Shown one piece after another: positions 27,353 to 36,121 of a stretch of DNA of 64,000 nt. Location: the NCBI RefSeq assembly GCF_018327705.1, contig NZ_BNEM01000001.1:496001-560000 (forward strand), written 5' to 3'. Position numbers and translations under genes: made by a program. Positions within the stretch are counted from its first letter, which is position 1, and each line of letters starts with the position of its first letter. A model generated the notes under the pieces. That model saw only the letters and a program-made list of their open reading frames with translations, was not told the DNA's origin and ran no database searches. Source of the DNA: Catellatospora sp. TT07R-123 (GTDB taxonomy: Bacteria > Actinomycetota > Actinomycetes > Mycobacteriales > Micromonosporaceae).

Positions 27353-28200
27353 AGGATTCCTCCCAGGCAGGCGTCGGGGTCGTCGACGAGATGGAACGCG
27401 TCGGCGGGACCGGTCAGGATGGTGCTCGGCCCCGGGCCGTGGCCGAACAGGCGGCAGTGGCCGGTGCTGATCACACCGATGGCCAGATGGCCGCGCCGGT
27501 AGCCGCGGCCGAAGCGGTGGTCGGCGTCCTCGATCGCGACGATGTCGCCGATGCGCAGGCGCTCCAGGCCCAGGGACAGGTCGTCCCCCTGCCCGGCGTA
27601 GGCGCCCATGAGGTCGGTGTTGGCGAATTCGGAGACCATGCCCGCACCCGCGCCGACTGCCGAAGCCGGGACCCGGGCGGCCACGCCGACCTCCAGCCGT
27701 CCGTCGGCACGGGTCCGCACGGGAAGCCGGGTCAGCAGGTCGGGATCGAGGTTCTTGGCCACGACCGCCGGGTGGTCCAGCAGCCTGAGGCCCTGGCCGC
27801 GGGCGGCGACGGTGACCTGGTCGCCGGTGCTGACCTCGGCGAGGTCGGCCTCGGCCAGGTCGACCAGCACGTAGGCGTGCTGGCCGATGACCTTGCCCTG
27901 CCGCCCGGCGGCCGGTCCGGTCCGGACCGTGACGATGTTGCCGACGCAGCTGAGGAACTGCAGCGCCATGTTGGCGCCTTCGCCGCGGGCGCGGACCGAC
28001 AGGCCCGGTTCGAGATGGTCGGCGGCGTAGCCGGTCGCCGGGTCGCCCGGGTGCACGCCGAGTGTCACCCCGCCCATGCCGGGCAGCAGGAACGGCTGCC
28101 CGTCGGCGTCGACCCGGTAGCCGTGCCGGTCGGCCAGCGCCGGCCACACCTCGCCGGCGAGGATCTGGGTGACCAGGCGGTCCGCGTTGGTTCGTATCAT
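27349..28200 (-). CDS. DUF4438 protein, first paralogue
   Basis: A 283-residue DUF4438-family protein, paralogous to its downstream neighbour: GVTLGVHPGDPATGYAADHLEPG near residue 45, CVGNIVTVRTGPAAG near 85, ARGQGLRLL near 135, EFANTDLMGAY near 190. A Gly-rich stretch resembles a KOW-like turn, but no catalytic motif is evident. The ATG at 28200 shares a base with the tldE stop (TGATG). Nothing in the family tells the reaction. Its fixed place after tldD/tldE points to a role in the same processing step. Confidence 0.75.
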   Translation of the reverse strand: MIRTNADRLVTQILAGEVWPALADRHGYRVDADGQPFLLPGMGGVTLGVHPGDPATGYAADHLEPGLSVRARGEGANMALQFLSCVGNIVTVRTGPAAGRQGKVIGQHAYVLVDLAEADLAEVSTGDQVTVAARGQGLRLLDHPAVVAKNLDPDLLTRLPVRTRADGRLEVGVAARVPASAVGAGAGMVSEFANTDLMGAYAGQGDDLSLGLERLRIGDIVAIEDADHRFGRGYRRGHLAIGVISTGHCRLFGHGPGPSTILTGPADAFHLVDDPDACLGGIL

Positions 28201-29579
28201 CACTGCTCCTCGATCGCGGCCGAGCCGAAGCGGAACCCGTGCCCGCGTACGGCGGGCGCGGTGACCGCGCCGTTCCACACGTTCATGACCGGCTGCGAGC
28301 GGCGGGCTGACCCGACGGCGTCGACGGTGGCGAGGAAGTCGAGGACCGAGTGGGTGAACCGGGCGCCGGCGACCGGTTCGGCGAGCCTGCCGTCGCGGAT
28401 CAGGAAGCAGCCGTCGCGGCTGACGCCGGTGATGGTGCCGGTCAGGCGGTCGACCAGCCGGGTGTACCAGAACCGCTGCACGTAGACGCCGTGCTCGACG
28501 CCGGCGATGAGGTCGGCCTCGGTGGCGTCGCCGGGGGCCATGACGACGTTCGCGGCGACCGGGGCGGGAGCCTGTTCGCGGGCGATGTGGGCATGGCCGG
28601 TGGAGGCGGTGCCGAGGAGGGCGGCGGTGGCGAGATCGGTCACCGCCTGTCCGACGACACCGCGGTCCAGCAGCGGGACACGCCGCTTGGGTGTTCCCTC
28701 CATGTCGAAGCCGATGGGCAGCCCGATCGTGGCGGTGGCGTCGTCGGCGACGGTGACCAGCGGCGAGGCGACCCGCTCGCCGCGCCGCCGGGCGACGAGC
28801 CCGACGCCGGCGGCGGCCAGCTCGCCGGAGAAGCCGACGTCCTCCAGGAACGTCAGCAGTTCCCCGACTGCTTGCGGGCCGAGCACGACGGTGTGCCGTC
28901 CGTCCGGGACCGGGACGCGGCCCTGGCCCGCGACCGCCTCGCCGATCGTGCGGTCGGCGGCGGCCGCGAGGCCGAGGGCGCCGCTGGAGCGGTGCAGGTC
29001 GACCCAGTGGGAGGTGCCGTCGGCGACCGCTGCGGTCAGCGAGCCGAGTGCCTCGGTGGCCACGGCGTGGTGGGCGGCGCCGGTGGAGGCGACGACGGCG
29101 ATCTGGGTGATCGCCCGGCCGAACATGCCGGCGGCGGTGCCGCCTGCGGCAGCGGCCGCGCGCATGGTCTGACCGGCGGCGACTGCCCGCGCGCCGGCGT
29201 CGAACGCCGCGGTGTCGTCGTGCCACAGCGCCACCTGGGGCAGTGGCGCCGGCTCGGAGGTCCGGGCCGTGCCGGGGGCGGCGCCCGGCCTGCGGGCCAT
29301 GGCTCGGGCGGCCTCGGTGGCCTTGCCCACGGCGGCCGCCAGGCCGCCCAGGGTGCCGACCGCGGCGCGCGCGGCGTGTCCGTCGACGATGGCACGGACC
29401 GTGTACTGGGTTTCGATGATGTCCTGCGGCTGGTGGATCCGGCCGTCGGCGAACCGGGTGTACTGCCCGGCCCGGCCCAGCAGGGTGATCTCGACAGCGT
29501 CGGCGGTGCCCGACGCCGCGGCCGTGCCGAGCCGGTCGAGCAGGCCGTCGAGGGACACCGGTGGGTGGAAGGCGGTCAT
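28200..29579 (-). CDS. TldE/PmbA-family metallopeptidase partner subunit
   Basis: A 459-residue member of the TldD/PmbA family, on the TldE side: it lacks the HExxxH motif and has the GFSGELAAAGVGLVARRRGERVASPLVTVADD core, the EGTPKRR strand and the TNVW-like tail NVWNGAV. TldD and TldE form a heterodimeric zinc protease that threads and cuts unfolded or modified peptides (known from microcin B17 maturation and CcdA turnover). The ATG at 29579 overlaps the tldD stop by one base (TGATG), typical of obligate partners. Confidence 0.85.
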   Translation of the reverse strand: MTAFHPPVSLDGLLDRLGTAAASGTADAVEITLLGRAGQYTRFADGRIHQPQDIIETQYTVRAIVDGHAARAAVGTLGGLAAAVGKATEAARAMARRPGAAPGTARTSEPAPLPQVALWHDDTAAFDAGARAVAAGQTMRAAAAAGGTAAGMFGRAITQIAVVASTGAAHHAVATEALGSLTAAVADGTSHWVDLHRSSGALGLAAAADRTIGEAVAGQGRVPVPDGRHTVVLGPQAVGELLTFLEDVGFSGELAAAGVGLVARRRGERVASPLVTVADDATATIGLPIGFDMEGTPKRRVPLLDRGVVGQAVTDLATAALLGTASTGHAHIAREQAPAPVAANVVMAPGDATEADLIAGVEHGVYVQRFWYTRLVDRLTGTITGVSRDGCFLIRDGRLAEPVAGARFTHSVLDFLATVDAVGSARRSQPVMNVWNGAVTAPAVRGHGFRFGSAAIEEQ

Positions 29580-31054
29580 CAGGCCACTCCGATCCGCAGG
29601 TCGCGTACCAGCATCGGGCTGGCGCCGTGGCTGAGGAAGCCCCATTGCTTGGGTTCGCCCTTGCCGCAGGGGTAGCCGAAGGAGCGGAACTCCGACGGCC
29701 CGGCCACGGCCTCGACCGAGCCCCAGAACTGCGGCGTCACACCGCCGTAGGAGAAGTTGCGCAGCAGCCGGCCGCGGCGTCCGCGTTTGACCTCGTAGGC
29801 GACCTCGGTGCCGAACTGGAAGTTGAGCCGCTGGTTGTCGATGGACCAGCTGCGGTTGTCGTCGATGTAGTAGCCGTCGCCCATCCGGTCGAGCAGGTCG
29901 TCGAGGCTGCCGCCGTCGCCGGGTTCCAGGAAGACGTGGGTGGAGAAGCACACCGGCAGGTAGGCCCAGCCGTCGGAGCGGGCGGCGCCGGTCAGGGCCA
30001 GGCCCGAGCGGGCGGCGGAGTCGCGGGTGGACAGGGTGTTGGCCACGATGCCGCGGTCGATGAGGGCGGCCCGGCGGGACGGCGTGCCCTCGTCGTCGAA
30101 GGCGAAGCTGCCGCGGGTGCCGGGCACGGTCGGGTCCGACGCGATCGTGACCGCGGCCGAGCCGTAGCGCAGCGAGCCGACGTCGGCGGCCCTGATGAAC
30201 GAGGTTCCGGCGTAGTTGGCCTCGTCGCCGAGGATCCGGTCGAGCTCCAGCGCGTGCCCGGCCGATTCGTGGATCTGGAGCGAGACCTGCTGGGCGCCGA
30301 TGACGACGTCGGCGAATCCGCGGGGGGCGGCCGGCGCGGTCAGCAGCGCGACGGCCTCCTCCCCCACCCGGGCGGCGTTGTCGTGCATGGCCAGGCTCGC
30401 CAGGTATTCCCAGCCCGCTCCGGCGGTGTTGCCGTGGAAGGAGTTGGGGTAGCTGCGCCGCTGTACGTCGCCGTGCCCGGCGGCGGTCACCACCAGCATC
30501 GCGCCGGTCTCCAGCAAGTGCTGGTGCTGGCGTGAGCCTTCGGTGTCGGCGTAGTGCCGGTGCTGGCGCTTCGCGTTGATCCCGGCCTGCCCGGCCGCGA
30601 CCAGCGCGGGCGCGCCTGCCTCCGCCAGCCAGCCGGCCAGCAGGCCGTGCCGGGTCGCGGTGTCGACGGCGAACGGGTCCTGGCCGACCTCCGTGGCGTA
30701 GCGTCCGCTGGACGGCTCGCGGGCAGGCAGGTCCACCCGTCTGCCGATGCCGGACATGGCCAGCGCGTCGGCGTGCGCCGCGCGGGCGGCGAGAGCGGCG
30801 TCGCCGACGGCGGTCAGCGGCCGGGCGGCGAAACCCCACTGGCCGTCGACGAGGACGCGCACGCCGATGCCGATGTTCTGCTCGATGCGCTCGTCGGGGT
30901 CGGCGCCGAGTTGGGCGTAGGAGCGCAGCTCCTCGCATTCGATGAGCCGGGCGTCGGCGAACTGGACCCGCCCGGCGAGGGTGTCCAGTGCCGTTTCCAG
31001 GATGGCGCGGGCTGCGGCGTCGTCGGCCAGCGTGCCCCAGTCGTGGGCGCTCAC
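29579..31054 (-). CDS. TldD-family zinc metallopeptidase, catalytic subunit
   Basis: A 491-residue catalytic subunit with the family zinc motif HExxxH (HESAGHALELD, near residue 260), the downstream EGTPSRRAALIDRG block and C-terminal CGKGEPKQWGFLSHG with the likely third-ligand Cys. In its class, TldD needs the non-catalytic TldE encoded next to it. The substrate is probably an imported or modified peptide, given the peptide-type ABC transporter in the operon. The GTG at 31054 overlaps the upstream stop by four bases. There is no signal peptide, so it acts in the cytosol. Confidence 0.87.
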   Translation of the reverse strand: MSAHDWGTLADDAAARAILETALDTLAGRVQFADARLIECEELRSYAQLGADPDERIEQNIGIGVRVLVDGQWGFAARPLTAVGDAALAARAAHADALAMSGIGRRVDLPAREPSSGRYATEVGQDPFAVDTATRHGLLAGWLAEAGAPALVAAGQAGINAKRQHRHYADTEGSRQHQHLLETGAMLVVTAAGHGDVQRRSYPNSFHGNTAGAGWEYLASLAMHDNAARVGEEAVALLTAPAAPRGFADVVIGAQQVSLQIHESAGHALELDRILGDEANYAGTSFIRAADVGSLRYGSAAVTIASDPTVPGTRGSFAFDDEGTPSRRAALIDRGIVANTLSTRDSAARSGLALTGAARSDGWAYLPVCFSTHVFLEPGDGGSLDDLLDRMGDGYYIDDNRSWSIDNQRLNFQFGTEVAYEVKRGRRGRLLRNFSYGGVTPQFWGSVEAVAGPSEFRSFGYPCGKGEPKQWGFLSHGASPMLVRDLRIGVA

Positions 31055-32172
31055 GCCTGCTCCAGCGGGAAGGAGGTCCAGGCCCGGTCGCGGAAGGACT
31101 TCTCGAACGCGTTGATGGTCTCCTGCACCAGGGCGCCCTGGGCGAAGTCGCCCTGGTTGGCGTCGGTGCCGGAGAGGATCTCGGTGGCGAAGTCGGCGCA
31201 GAGGTTGGAGTAGAACAGGAAGTCCCACGGTTCGCGGGAGTGTCCGCCTTCGGGGAAGAACTGCTGGGGGATCTCGCGTTCGACGAACTCGACCGAGTCC
31301 TTGGTGGCGGTCTTGATGGTCTGGCAGATGCCGAATTCCTCGACCAGCCGCACGATGATGGCGCCTTCGGAGCCGAAGATGCGGGCCTCGATACCGGGGA
31401 AGTTGCCGACGGTCACGTAGGAGGACTGGATCGAGGCCAGGACGCCGTTGTCGAACTCGGCGATCCACATGTCGCCGTCGTCGATGTTGAGGCGCTGCAT
31501 GGCGCCGGTGGCGCGGACGACGCGTTGGGGTACGAAGTTGCGCATGGTGCCGACGACGGAGGTCAGGTTGCCGCCGCTCCACTCGTGCATGATGTCGATG
31601 ATCGGGGCGCCGTAGCCCTCGATCGACGAGGTGACCAGCACGTTCGGGTCGGCGTCCGGGTCGACCTGGCGCATCGGGGTGGCGGGGTCGATCCACTGGC
31701 TGTTCTGCTCGTAGCCGTTGAAGATGTAGGGCGTGCCGACGAACCCGGCGTCGATGAGGCTCTTGGCGTACTGGACCGCGGGCGCGTAGCGGAACGTGAA
31801 GCCGAGCTTGGTCTTCAGGCCCTTGCTGCGGGCGAGTTCAGCCAGGGCGCGGGTCTGCCGGTTGTCGTGGTGGACGGGCTTCTCGCACAGGACGTGCTTG
31901 CCCGCGTCGAGGGCGGCTGCGGAGATCTCGAAGTGGGCGTGGTTGGCGGTGGCCACGTCGATCACGTCGATGTCGGGTGCGTCGAGCAGCTCGCGGTAGT
32001 CGGTGACCAGGCGGTCGACGCCGAAGTCGGCGCCGGCCTGGGCGAGGATGGCCGGGTCGGTGTCGGACAGGGCCACGACCTCGACGCGGGGGTCACGCTG
32101 CCAGCCGGGGATGTGGGCGCGCTGGGCCCAGCGGCCCGCACCGACGACGGCTACTCGCAGCTTGTCACTCAT
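31051..32172 (-). CDS. Gfo/Idh/MocA-family oxidoreductase
   Basis: A 373-residue NAD(P)-dependent oxidoreductase. The N-terminal Rossmann domain has GAGRWAQRAH (residues 11-20) and the family signature CEKPV (near 95); the C-terminal half is the alpha/beta dimerisation domain. Members oxidise or reduce sugar or cyclitol hydroxyls. Here the substrate is probably a fragment or decoration of the imported compound. The ATG at 32172 has GGAAGGAA upstream. The 35-base gap after the permease gene is one of the few non-overlapping joints of the operon. Confidence 0.85.
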   Translation of the reverse strand: MSDKLRVAVVGAGRWAQRAHIPGWQRDPRVEVVALSDTDPAILAQAGADFGVDRLVTDYRELLDAPDIDVIDVATANHAHFEISAAALDAGKHVLCEKPVHHDNRQTRALAELARSKGLKTKLGFTFRYAPAVQYAKSLIDAGFVGTPYIFNGYEQNSQWIDPATPMRQVDPDADPNVLVTSSIEGYGAPIIDIMHEWSGGNLTSVVGTMRNFVPQRVVRATGAMQRLNIDDGDMWIAEFDNGVLASIQSSYVTVGNFPGIEARIFGSEGAIIVRLVEEFGICQTIKTATKDSVEFVEREIPQQFFPEGGHSREPWDFLFYSNLCADFATEILSGTDANQGDFAQGALVQETINAFEKSFRDRAWTSFPLEQA

Positions 32173-32207
32173 GGGGGTTCCTTCCGGTTTTGCGGGGCGG
32201 GGGCGCA

Positions 32208-33134
32208 TCAGCGGCGCACCCGGGGGTCGACCAGCGCGTAGGCGAGGTCGACGAGCAGGTTCATGACGACGATGAAGAAGGCGGCGAACAGCACCGCCCC
32301 GGTGATCATGGGGATGTCGAGCGTGCCGATCGCGTCGAAGGTGAGCTTGCCGACGCCCGGCATGCCGAACACCGACTCGATGACGACGACGCCGCCGAGG
32401 AAGTAGCCCAGGTCCATCCCGAGCATGGTCAGCAGCGGGCTGAGGACGTTGCGCAGGCAGTGGCGCAGCAGCACGACGCGTTCGGGCATGCCCTTGGCGC
32501 GGGCCATCTGCACGTACGGACTGCGCAGGGCCTCGATCATGTTGGTGCGGGTCAGGCGGGCGTACCAGGCGGCGCCGCCGAGGCCGAGGGTGAAGCTGGG
32601 CAGGATCAGGTAGTTGATGTACGGCGCCTGGTAGCCCGACAGGGGGAACAGATCGAACTTGAACGCCAGCAGGTACAGCAGCAGCAGGCCGACCCAGAAC
32701 GGCGGTGCCGACAGCCCGACGAGGGTCGCCAGGGTGGTGGCCCGGTCGGCCAGCTTGCCCGGCCGGTAGGCGGCCAGGATGCCGACGGGGATGCCCAGCA
32801 GCGCCTCCCAGACCACGCCGAGCACGGCCAGGGCGGCACTGATGGGCAACGCCCGCAGGATCGCGGTGGCCACCGGGGTGTCCTGGAGCGCGAAGCTGGT
32901 GCCGAGGTCACCGTGCAGCAGTCCGATGAGGAAGTGCCAGTACTGGTAGGCGATGCCCCGGTCGAGGCCGAGTTCGTGGTGGATGGAGGCGACCGTGGCG
33001 GCACTGGCGTTGGGGCCGGCGATGAGCCGGGCCGGGTCGCCGGGGACGAGGTGGGTCAGCAGGAAGGCGAGGGTCACCACGCCGAGCAGGACGACGACGG
33101 CCTGCGGGACGCGGCGCAGCAGGAACCGGGACAT
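32208..33134 (-). CDS. Peptide/nickel-type ABC transporter permease (DppB class)
   Basis: A 308-residue inner-membrane permease with six predicted membrane segments. The first segment (LLRRVPQAVVVLLGVVTLAF) and the following HLVPGDPARLIAG loop are diagnostic of the DppB/OppB class. The ATPase-contact EAA loop (ALRSPYVQMARAKGMPERVVLLRHCLRN) is near residue 205. It pairs with the DppC-class permease just upstream; its ATG shares a base with that gene's stop. Confidence 0.9.
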   Translation of the reverse strand: MSRFLLRRVPQAVVVLLGVVTLAFLLTHLVPGDPARLIAGPNASAATVASIHHELGLDRGIAYQYWHFLIGLLHGDLGTSFALQDTPVATAILRALPISAALAVLGVVWEALLGIPVGILAAYRPGKLADRATTLATLVGLSAPPFWVGLLLLYLLAFKFDLFPLSGYQAPYINYLILPSFTLGLGGAAWYARLTRTNMIEALRSPYVQMARAKGMPERVVLLRHCLRNVLSPLLTMLGMDLGYFLGGVVVIESVFGMPGVGKLTFDAIGTLDIPMITGAVLFAAFFIVVMNLLVDLAYALVDPRVRR

Positions 33135-34045
33135 CAGCGGCGCTCCGGGGCGGTCGGGTCGAGGAGATCGCGCAGCCAGTCGCCGGCCAGGTTGAAGGCC
33201 AGGACGGTGAGGATGAGGCAGACGCCGGGGGCGAACAGCAGCCACGGTGCGATCTGGAAGTACTCCTTGCCCTGTTCGATCATCTGGCCCCAGGACGGGG
33301 TGGGCACCGGCACGCCGACGCCGAGGAACGACAGGGACGCCTCGATGAGGATGGACGACGCGACGCCGAGGGTGGCGTACACGATGATCGTGGGTACGAG
33401 GTGCGGGAACAGGTGCTTGCGCATGATGCGCCAGTGGGTGAGGCCCATGGTGCGGGCGGCGACGACGAACTCGCGTTCGCGTAGTGACAGGACCTGGCTG
33501 CGGATGATGCGGGCCAGGGTGGTCCAGTAGATGACGGCGATGACGACGATGACGTTGCGTTCGCTGGGTCCGGTCACGGCTATGAGCGCGATGCAGAACA
33601 GCAGGATCGGGAACGACATCACGATGTCGGTCAGCCGCATGAGGATCGTCTCGGTCCAGCCGCCGAGGTATCCGGCCGCGAGTCCGACCAGCACTCCGGC
33701 GATGGTCGCCAGCCCGTTGGCGAGGATGCCGATGACCAGCGACACCCGGGCACCGTAGAGCAGGCGGGACAGGACGTCGCGGCCGTTGGGGTCGGTGCCC
33801 AGCGGGAACCCGTGGCCGGGGCCGACGGGTGCGCCGTTGGCGGCGAGTCCTTCGGGGTAGGTCTGCAGCGGCGGGTGGGAGGCCAGCACCGGTGCCAGTA
33901 CGGCGGCCAGCGCGAGCAGGACCAGCACGATGATCGAGATCAGGGCGGGCTTGTCGTGGCGCAGGCTGCGCAGCACCCGCCGTACTCCGGTGGGGGCGGC
34001 GGCGACCGTGTCGGGGACGGTGGCGGTGAGCGGTGGGGCGCTCAT
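33134..34045 (-). CDS. Peptide/nickel-type ABC transporter permease (DppC class)
   Basis: A 303-residue inner-membrane permease: a long cytosolic N-terminus, one membrane segment (ALISIIVLVLLALAAVLAP), then the GTDPNGRDVLSRLLYGARVSL hallmark of DppC/OppC, and four more segments with the EAA loop REREFVVAARTMGLTHWRIM near residue 190. It forms a heterodimeric channel with the downstream permease. The ATG at 34045 overlaps the upstream ATPase stop by four bases. Confidence 0.9.
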   Translation of the reverse strand: MSAPPLTATVPDTVAAAPTGVRRVLRSLRHDKPALISIIVLVLLALAAVLAPVLASHPPLQTYPEGLAANGAPVGPGHGFPLGTDPNGRDVLSRLLYGARVSLVIGILANGLATIAGVLVGLAAGYLGGWTETILMRLTDIVMSFPILLFCIALIAVTGPSERNVIVVIAVIYWTTLARIIRSQVLSLREREFVVAARTMGLTHWRIMRKHLFPHLVPTIIVYATLGVASSILIEASLSFLGVGVPVPTPSWGQMIEQGKEYFQIAPWLLFAPGVCLILTVLAFNLAGDWLRDLLDPTAPERR

Positions 34046-35049
34046 GCGGCGGTCCTCCCTTGCGGGTTCTGGTCACCGCTGGGCGCGGCGGCCGGGGCGG
34101 TGTCGGCGTGGTGGCACGCGGTCTGGTGTCCGGTCGGGCCGGCCAGCAGTTCCGGGCGCCGGCTGCGGCACACGTCGGTGGCCAGCGGGCAGCGCGGCGC
34201 GAAGGCGCAGCCGCGTACGGTGGCGCTGCCGGCCGGGGCTTCGCCGGCGACGATGCCGCGCCGGTGGCGGCGTCCCGCGCCGGGTTGCGGGATCGCGGCG
34301 AGCAGGGCCTGGGTGTAGGGGTGGCGGGGATGGGCGAACACGTCGGCGCTGGTGCCCAGTTCCACGATCCGGCCCTGGTACATGATCGCGACGTCGTCGG
34401 CGATGAACCGCAGGGTGGACATGTCGTGGGAGATGAACAGGTAGGCCAGGCCGTCGGCTTCCTGGAGGTCTTTGAGCAGGTTGAGGATCTGGGCGCGGAC
34501 CGAAACGTCCAGGGCGGAGACGGCCTCGTCGCAGACCAGCACCTGCGGTGCGACGGCGAGCGCGCGGGCGATGGAGACCCGTTGGCGCTGCCCGCCGGAC
34601 AGCTGGTGCGGGTAGCGGCCGGTGAACGCGGCGGGCAGGCCGACCCGGTCGAACAGTTCGCGGGTGCGGGTGATCTGGTCGGGGCGGGGCACCCCGGCCG
34701 CGGTGAGGGCTTCGGCGACGTTGTCGCCCGCGGTCAGCCGCGGGTTGAGCGAGTCGTAGGGGTCCTGGAAGACCATCTGCATGTGGCGGCGGAAGCGGCG
34801 CAGCGCGGCGCCGCGCAGGGTGGTGACCTCCCGTCCGGCGACGCGCACCGATCCGGCGGCCGGGTCGTGGACCCGCATCAGGGCGCGGGCGACGCTGCTC
34901 TTGCCGGAACCTGACTCGCCGGCCAGGCCGAGGGTGCGTCCGGCGGCGATGCTGAAGCTGACCGCGTCGACCGCGGTGTGGTGCCCGCGGTGGAGCAGTC
35001 CGCGGCGGCCATAGCGGACGGTCAGGTCTCGCACGGCGACGACGCTCAT
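34042..35049 (-). CDS. Peptide-type ABC transporter ATPase (DppF class)
   Basis: A 335-residue ATPase with Walker A GESGSGKSS (near residue 45), the Q-loop in MVFQDPYDSLNPR, signature LSGGQRQR, Walker B VLVCDEAVSALD and the switch His in ISHD. The C-terminal oligopeptide extension has the Cys cluster RGCAFAPRCPLATDVC seen in DppD/DppF proteins, which can hold an iron-sulfur cluster. It is coupled by ATGA overlaps on both sides. Confidence 0.9.
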   Translation of the reverse strand: MSVVAVRDLTVRYGRRGLLHRGHHTAVDAVSFSIAAGRTLGLAGESGSGKSSVARALMRVHDPAAGSVRVAGREVTTLRGAALRRFRRHMQMVFQDPYDSLNPRLTAGDNVAEALTAAGVPRPDQITRTRELFDRVGLPAAFTGRYPHQLSGGQRQRVSIARALAVAPQVLVCDEAVSALDVSVRAQILNLLKDLQEADGLAYLFISHDMSTLRFIADDVAIMYQGRIVELGTSADVFAHPRHPYTQALLAAIPQPGAGRRHRRGIVAGEAPAGSATVRGCAFAPRCPLATDVCRSRRPELLAGPTGHQTACHHADTAPAAAPSGDQNPQGRTAA

Positions 35050-36035
35050 CGGGTCGCCTCCTTCACGGCGGTGGTCAGGGGGAAGTGGCAGGCGGCGCTG
35101 GTCTGTGCGCCGGTGGGAGCCGGGGCCGGGGCCCGGGTGCGGCAGATGTCCCGGGCGTGGGGGCACCGGTCGGCGAAAGCGCAGGAGCCGGTCGGCACGT
35201 CGCCGAACGGGGGCGTGCCGGGGATGGCGGGCAGGCGGCGGGGCAGCTCGCCGTCCAGGCGCGGGATCGAGTCCAGCAGCGCCCTGGTGTACGGATGCGA
35301 CGGCGCCGCCACGATGTCGTCGGTCGGTCCGGTCTCGACGACCTGCCCGGCGTACATGACCAGGATGCGGTCGCAGAAGCTGGAGATGACGCCCAGGTCG
35401 TGGCTGACCAGGATCGTCGCGGTGCGATGGCGTTCGGTGAGCTCGTCGAGCAGGTCGAGGACCTGGGCCTGGACGGTGACGTCGAGGGCGGTGGTGGGTT
35501 CGTCGGCGATGATGAGTTTCGGGGTGCAGGCGGCGGCGACGGCGATGCAGACGCGCTGGCGCATGCCGCCGCTGAACGCGTGCGGGTAGTCGCGCAGGCG
35601 GCGCTCGGCGTCGGCGATACCGACCAGGCGCAGCAGCCGGACGGCCTCGGCGCGGGCGGCGGCCCGGCCGAGCCCGCGGTGGCGCCGCAGTCCCTCGGTG
35701 AGCTGGGTGCCGATGCGCAGCAGCGGGTTGAGGCTGGACATGGGGTCCTGGAACACCATGGCGATGTCGGCGCCGCGCCAGGCGGCCAGCCGGGCGGGGT
35801 CGAAGCCGAGGACGTCCTGGCCGGCGAAGCGGATGCGGCCGCCGACGGTGGCGGTGCTCGGCAGCAGCCGCATCACGGCCTGGGCGGTGACGGACTTGCC
35901 GGAGCCGGACTCGCCGACGATCCCGACCCGCTCCCCCGCGTCCACGCGCAGGCTGACCCCGCGGACCGCGGCGGTGCGCGTGCCCTGGCGGGTGAAGTCG
36001 ATCGTGAGGTCGTCGACTTCGAGAATGGCTGTCAT
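35046..36035 (-). CDS. Peptide-type ABC transporter ATPase (DppD class)
   Basis: A 329-residue ATPase with Walker A GESGSGKSVTAQ (near residue 40), FQDPMSSLNPLLRIG Q-loop, signature FSGGMRQR, Walker B LIIADEPTTALD and switch His VSHD. The C-terminal extension includes the Cys motif GSCAFADRCPHARDIC. It is the first gene after the 86-base gap that follows the binding-protein gene, where a strong hairpin probably lowers its expression relative to the binding protein. Confidence 0.9.
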   Translation of the reverse strand: MTAILEVDDLTIDFTRQGTRTAAVRGVSLRVDAGERVGIVGESGSGKSVTAQAVMRLLPSTATVGGRIRFAGQDVLGFDPARLAAWRGADIAMVFQDPMSSLNPLLRIGTQLTEGLRRHRGLGRAAARAEAVRLLRLVGIADAERRLRDYPHAFSGGMRQRVCIAVAAACTPKLIIADEPTTALDVTVQAQVLDLLDELTERHRTATILVSHDLGVISSFCDRILVMYAGQVVETGPTDDIVAAPSHPYTRALLDSIPRLDGELPRRLPAIPGTPPFGDVPTGSCAFADRCPHARDICRTRAPAPAPTGAQTSAACHFPLTTAVKEATR

Positions 36036-36068
36036 CGAAGTTCCTCGGTGTCGCAGGGGTCGAGGGGT

Positions 36069-36113
36069 GGCGGTGCGGGGCGCGGGAGGAGGCAGGACGC
36101 GTCCCGCACCGCC
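36069..36113 (-). promoter_or_regulatory. Intercistronic hairpin between binding-protein and ATPase genes
   Basis: GGCGGTGCGGG-A-CGCG pairs with CGCG-C-CCCGCACCGCC (15 bp, one A-C mismatch), around a 13-base loop. It lies 8 bases after the stop of the substrate-binding protein. Such stems stabilise upstream mRNA or partly terminate transcription, and are common where a binding protein is needed in excess. Confidence 0.65.
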
Positions 36114-36121
36114 GGGGAAGG

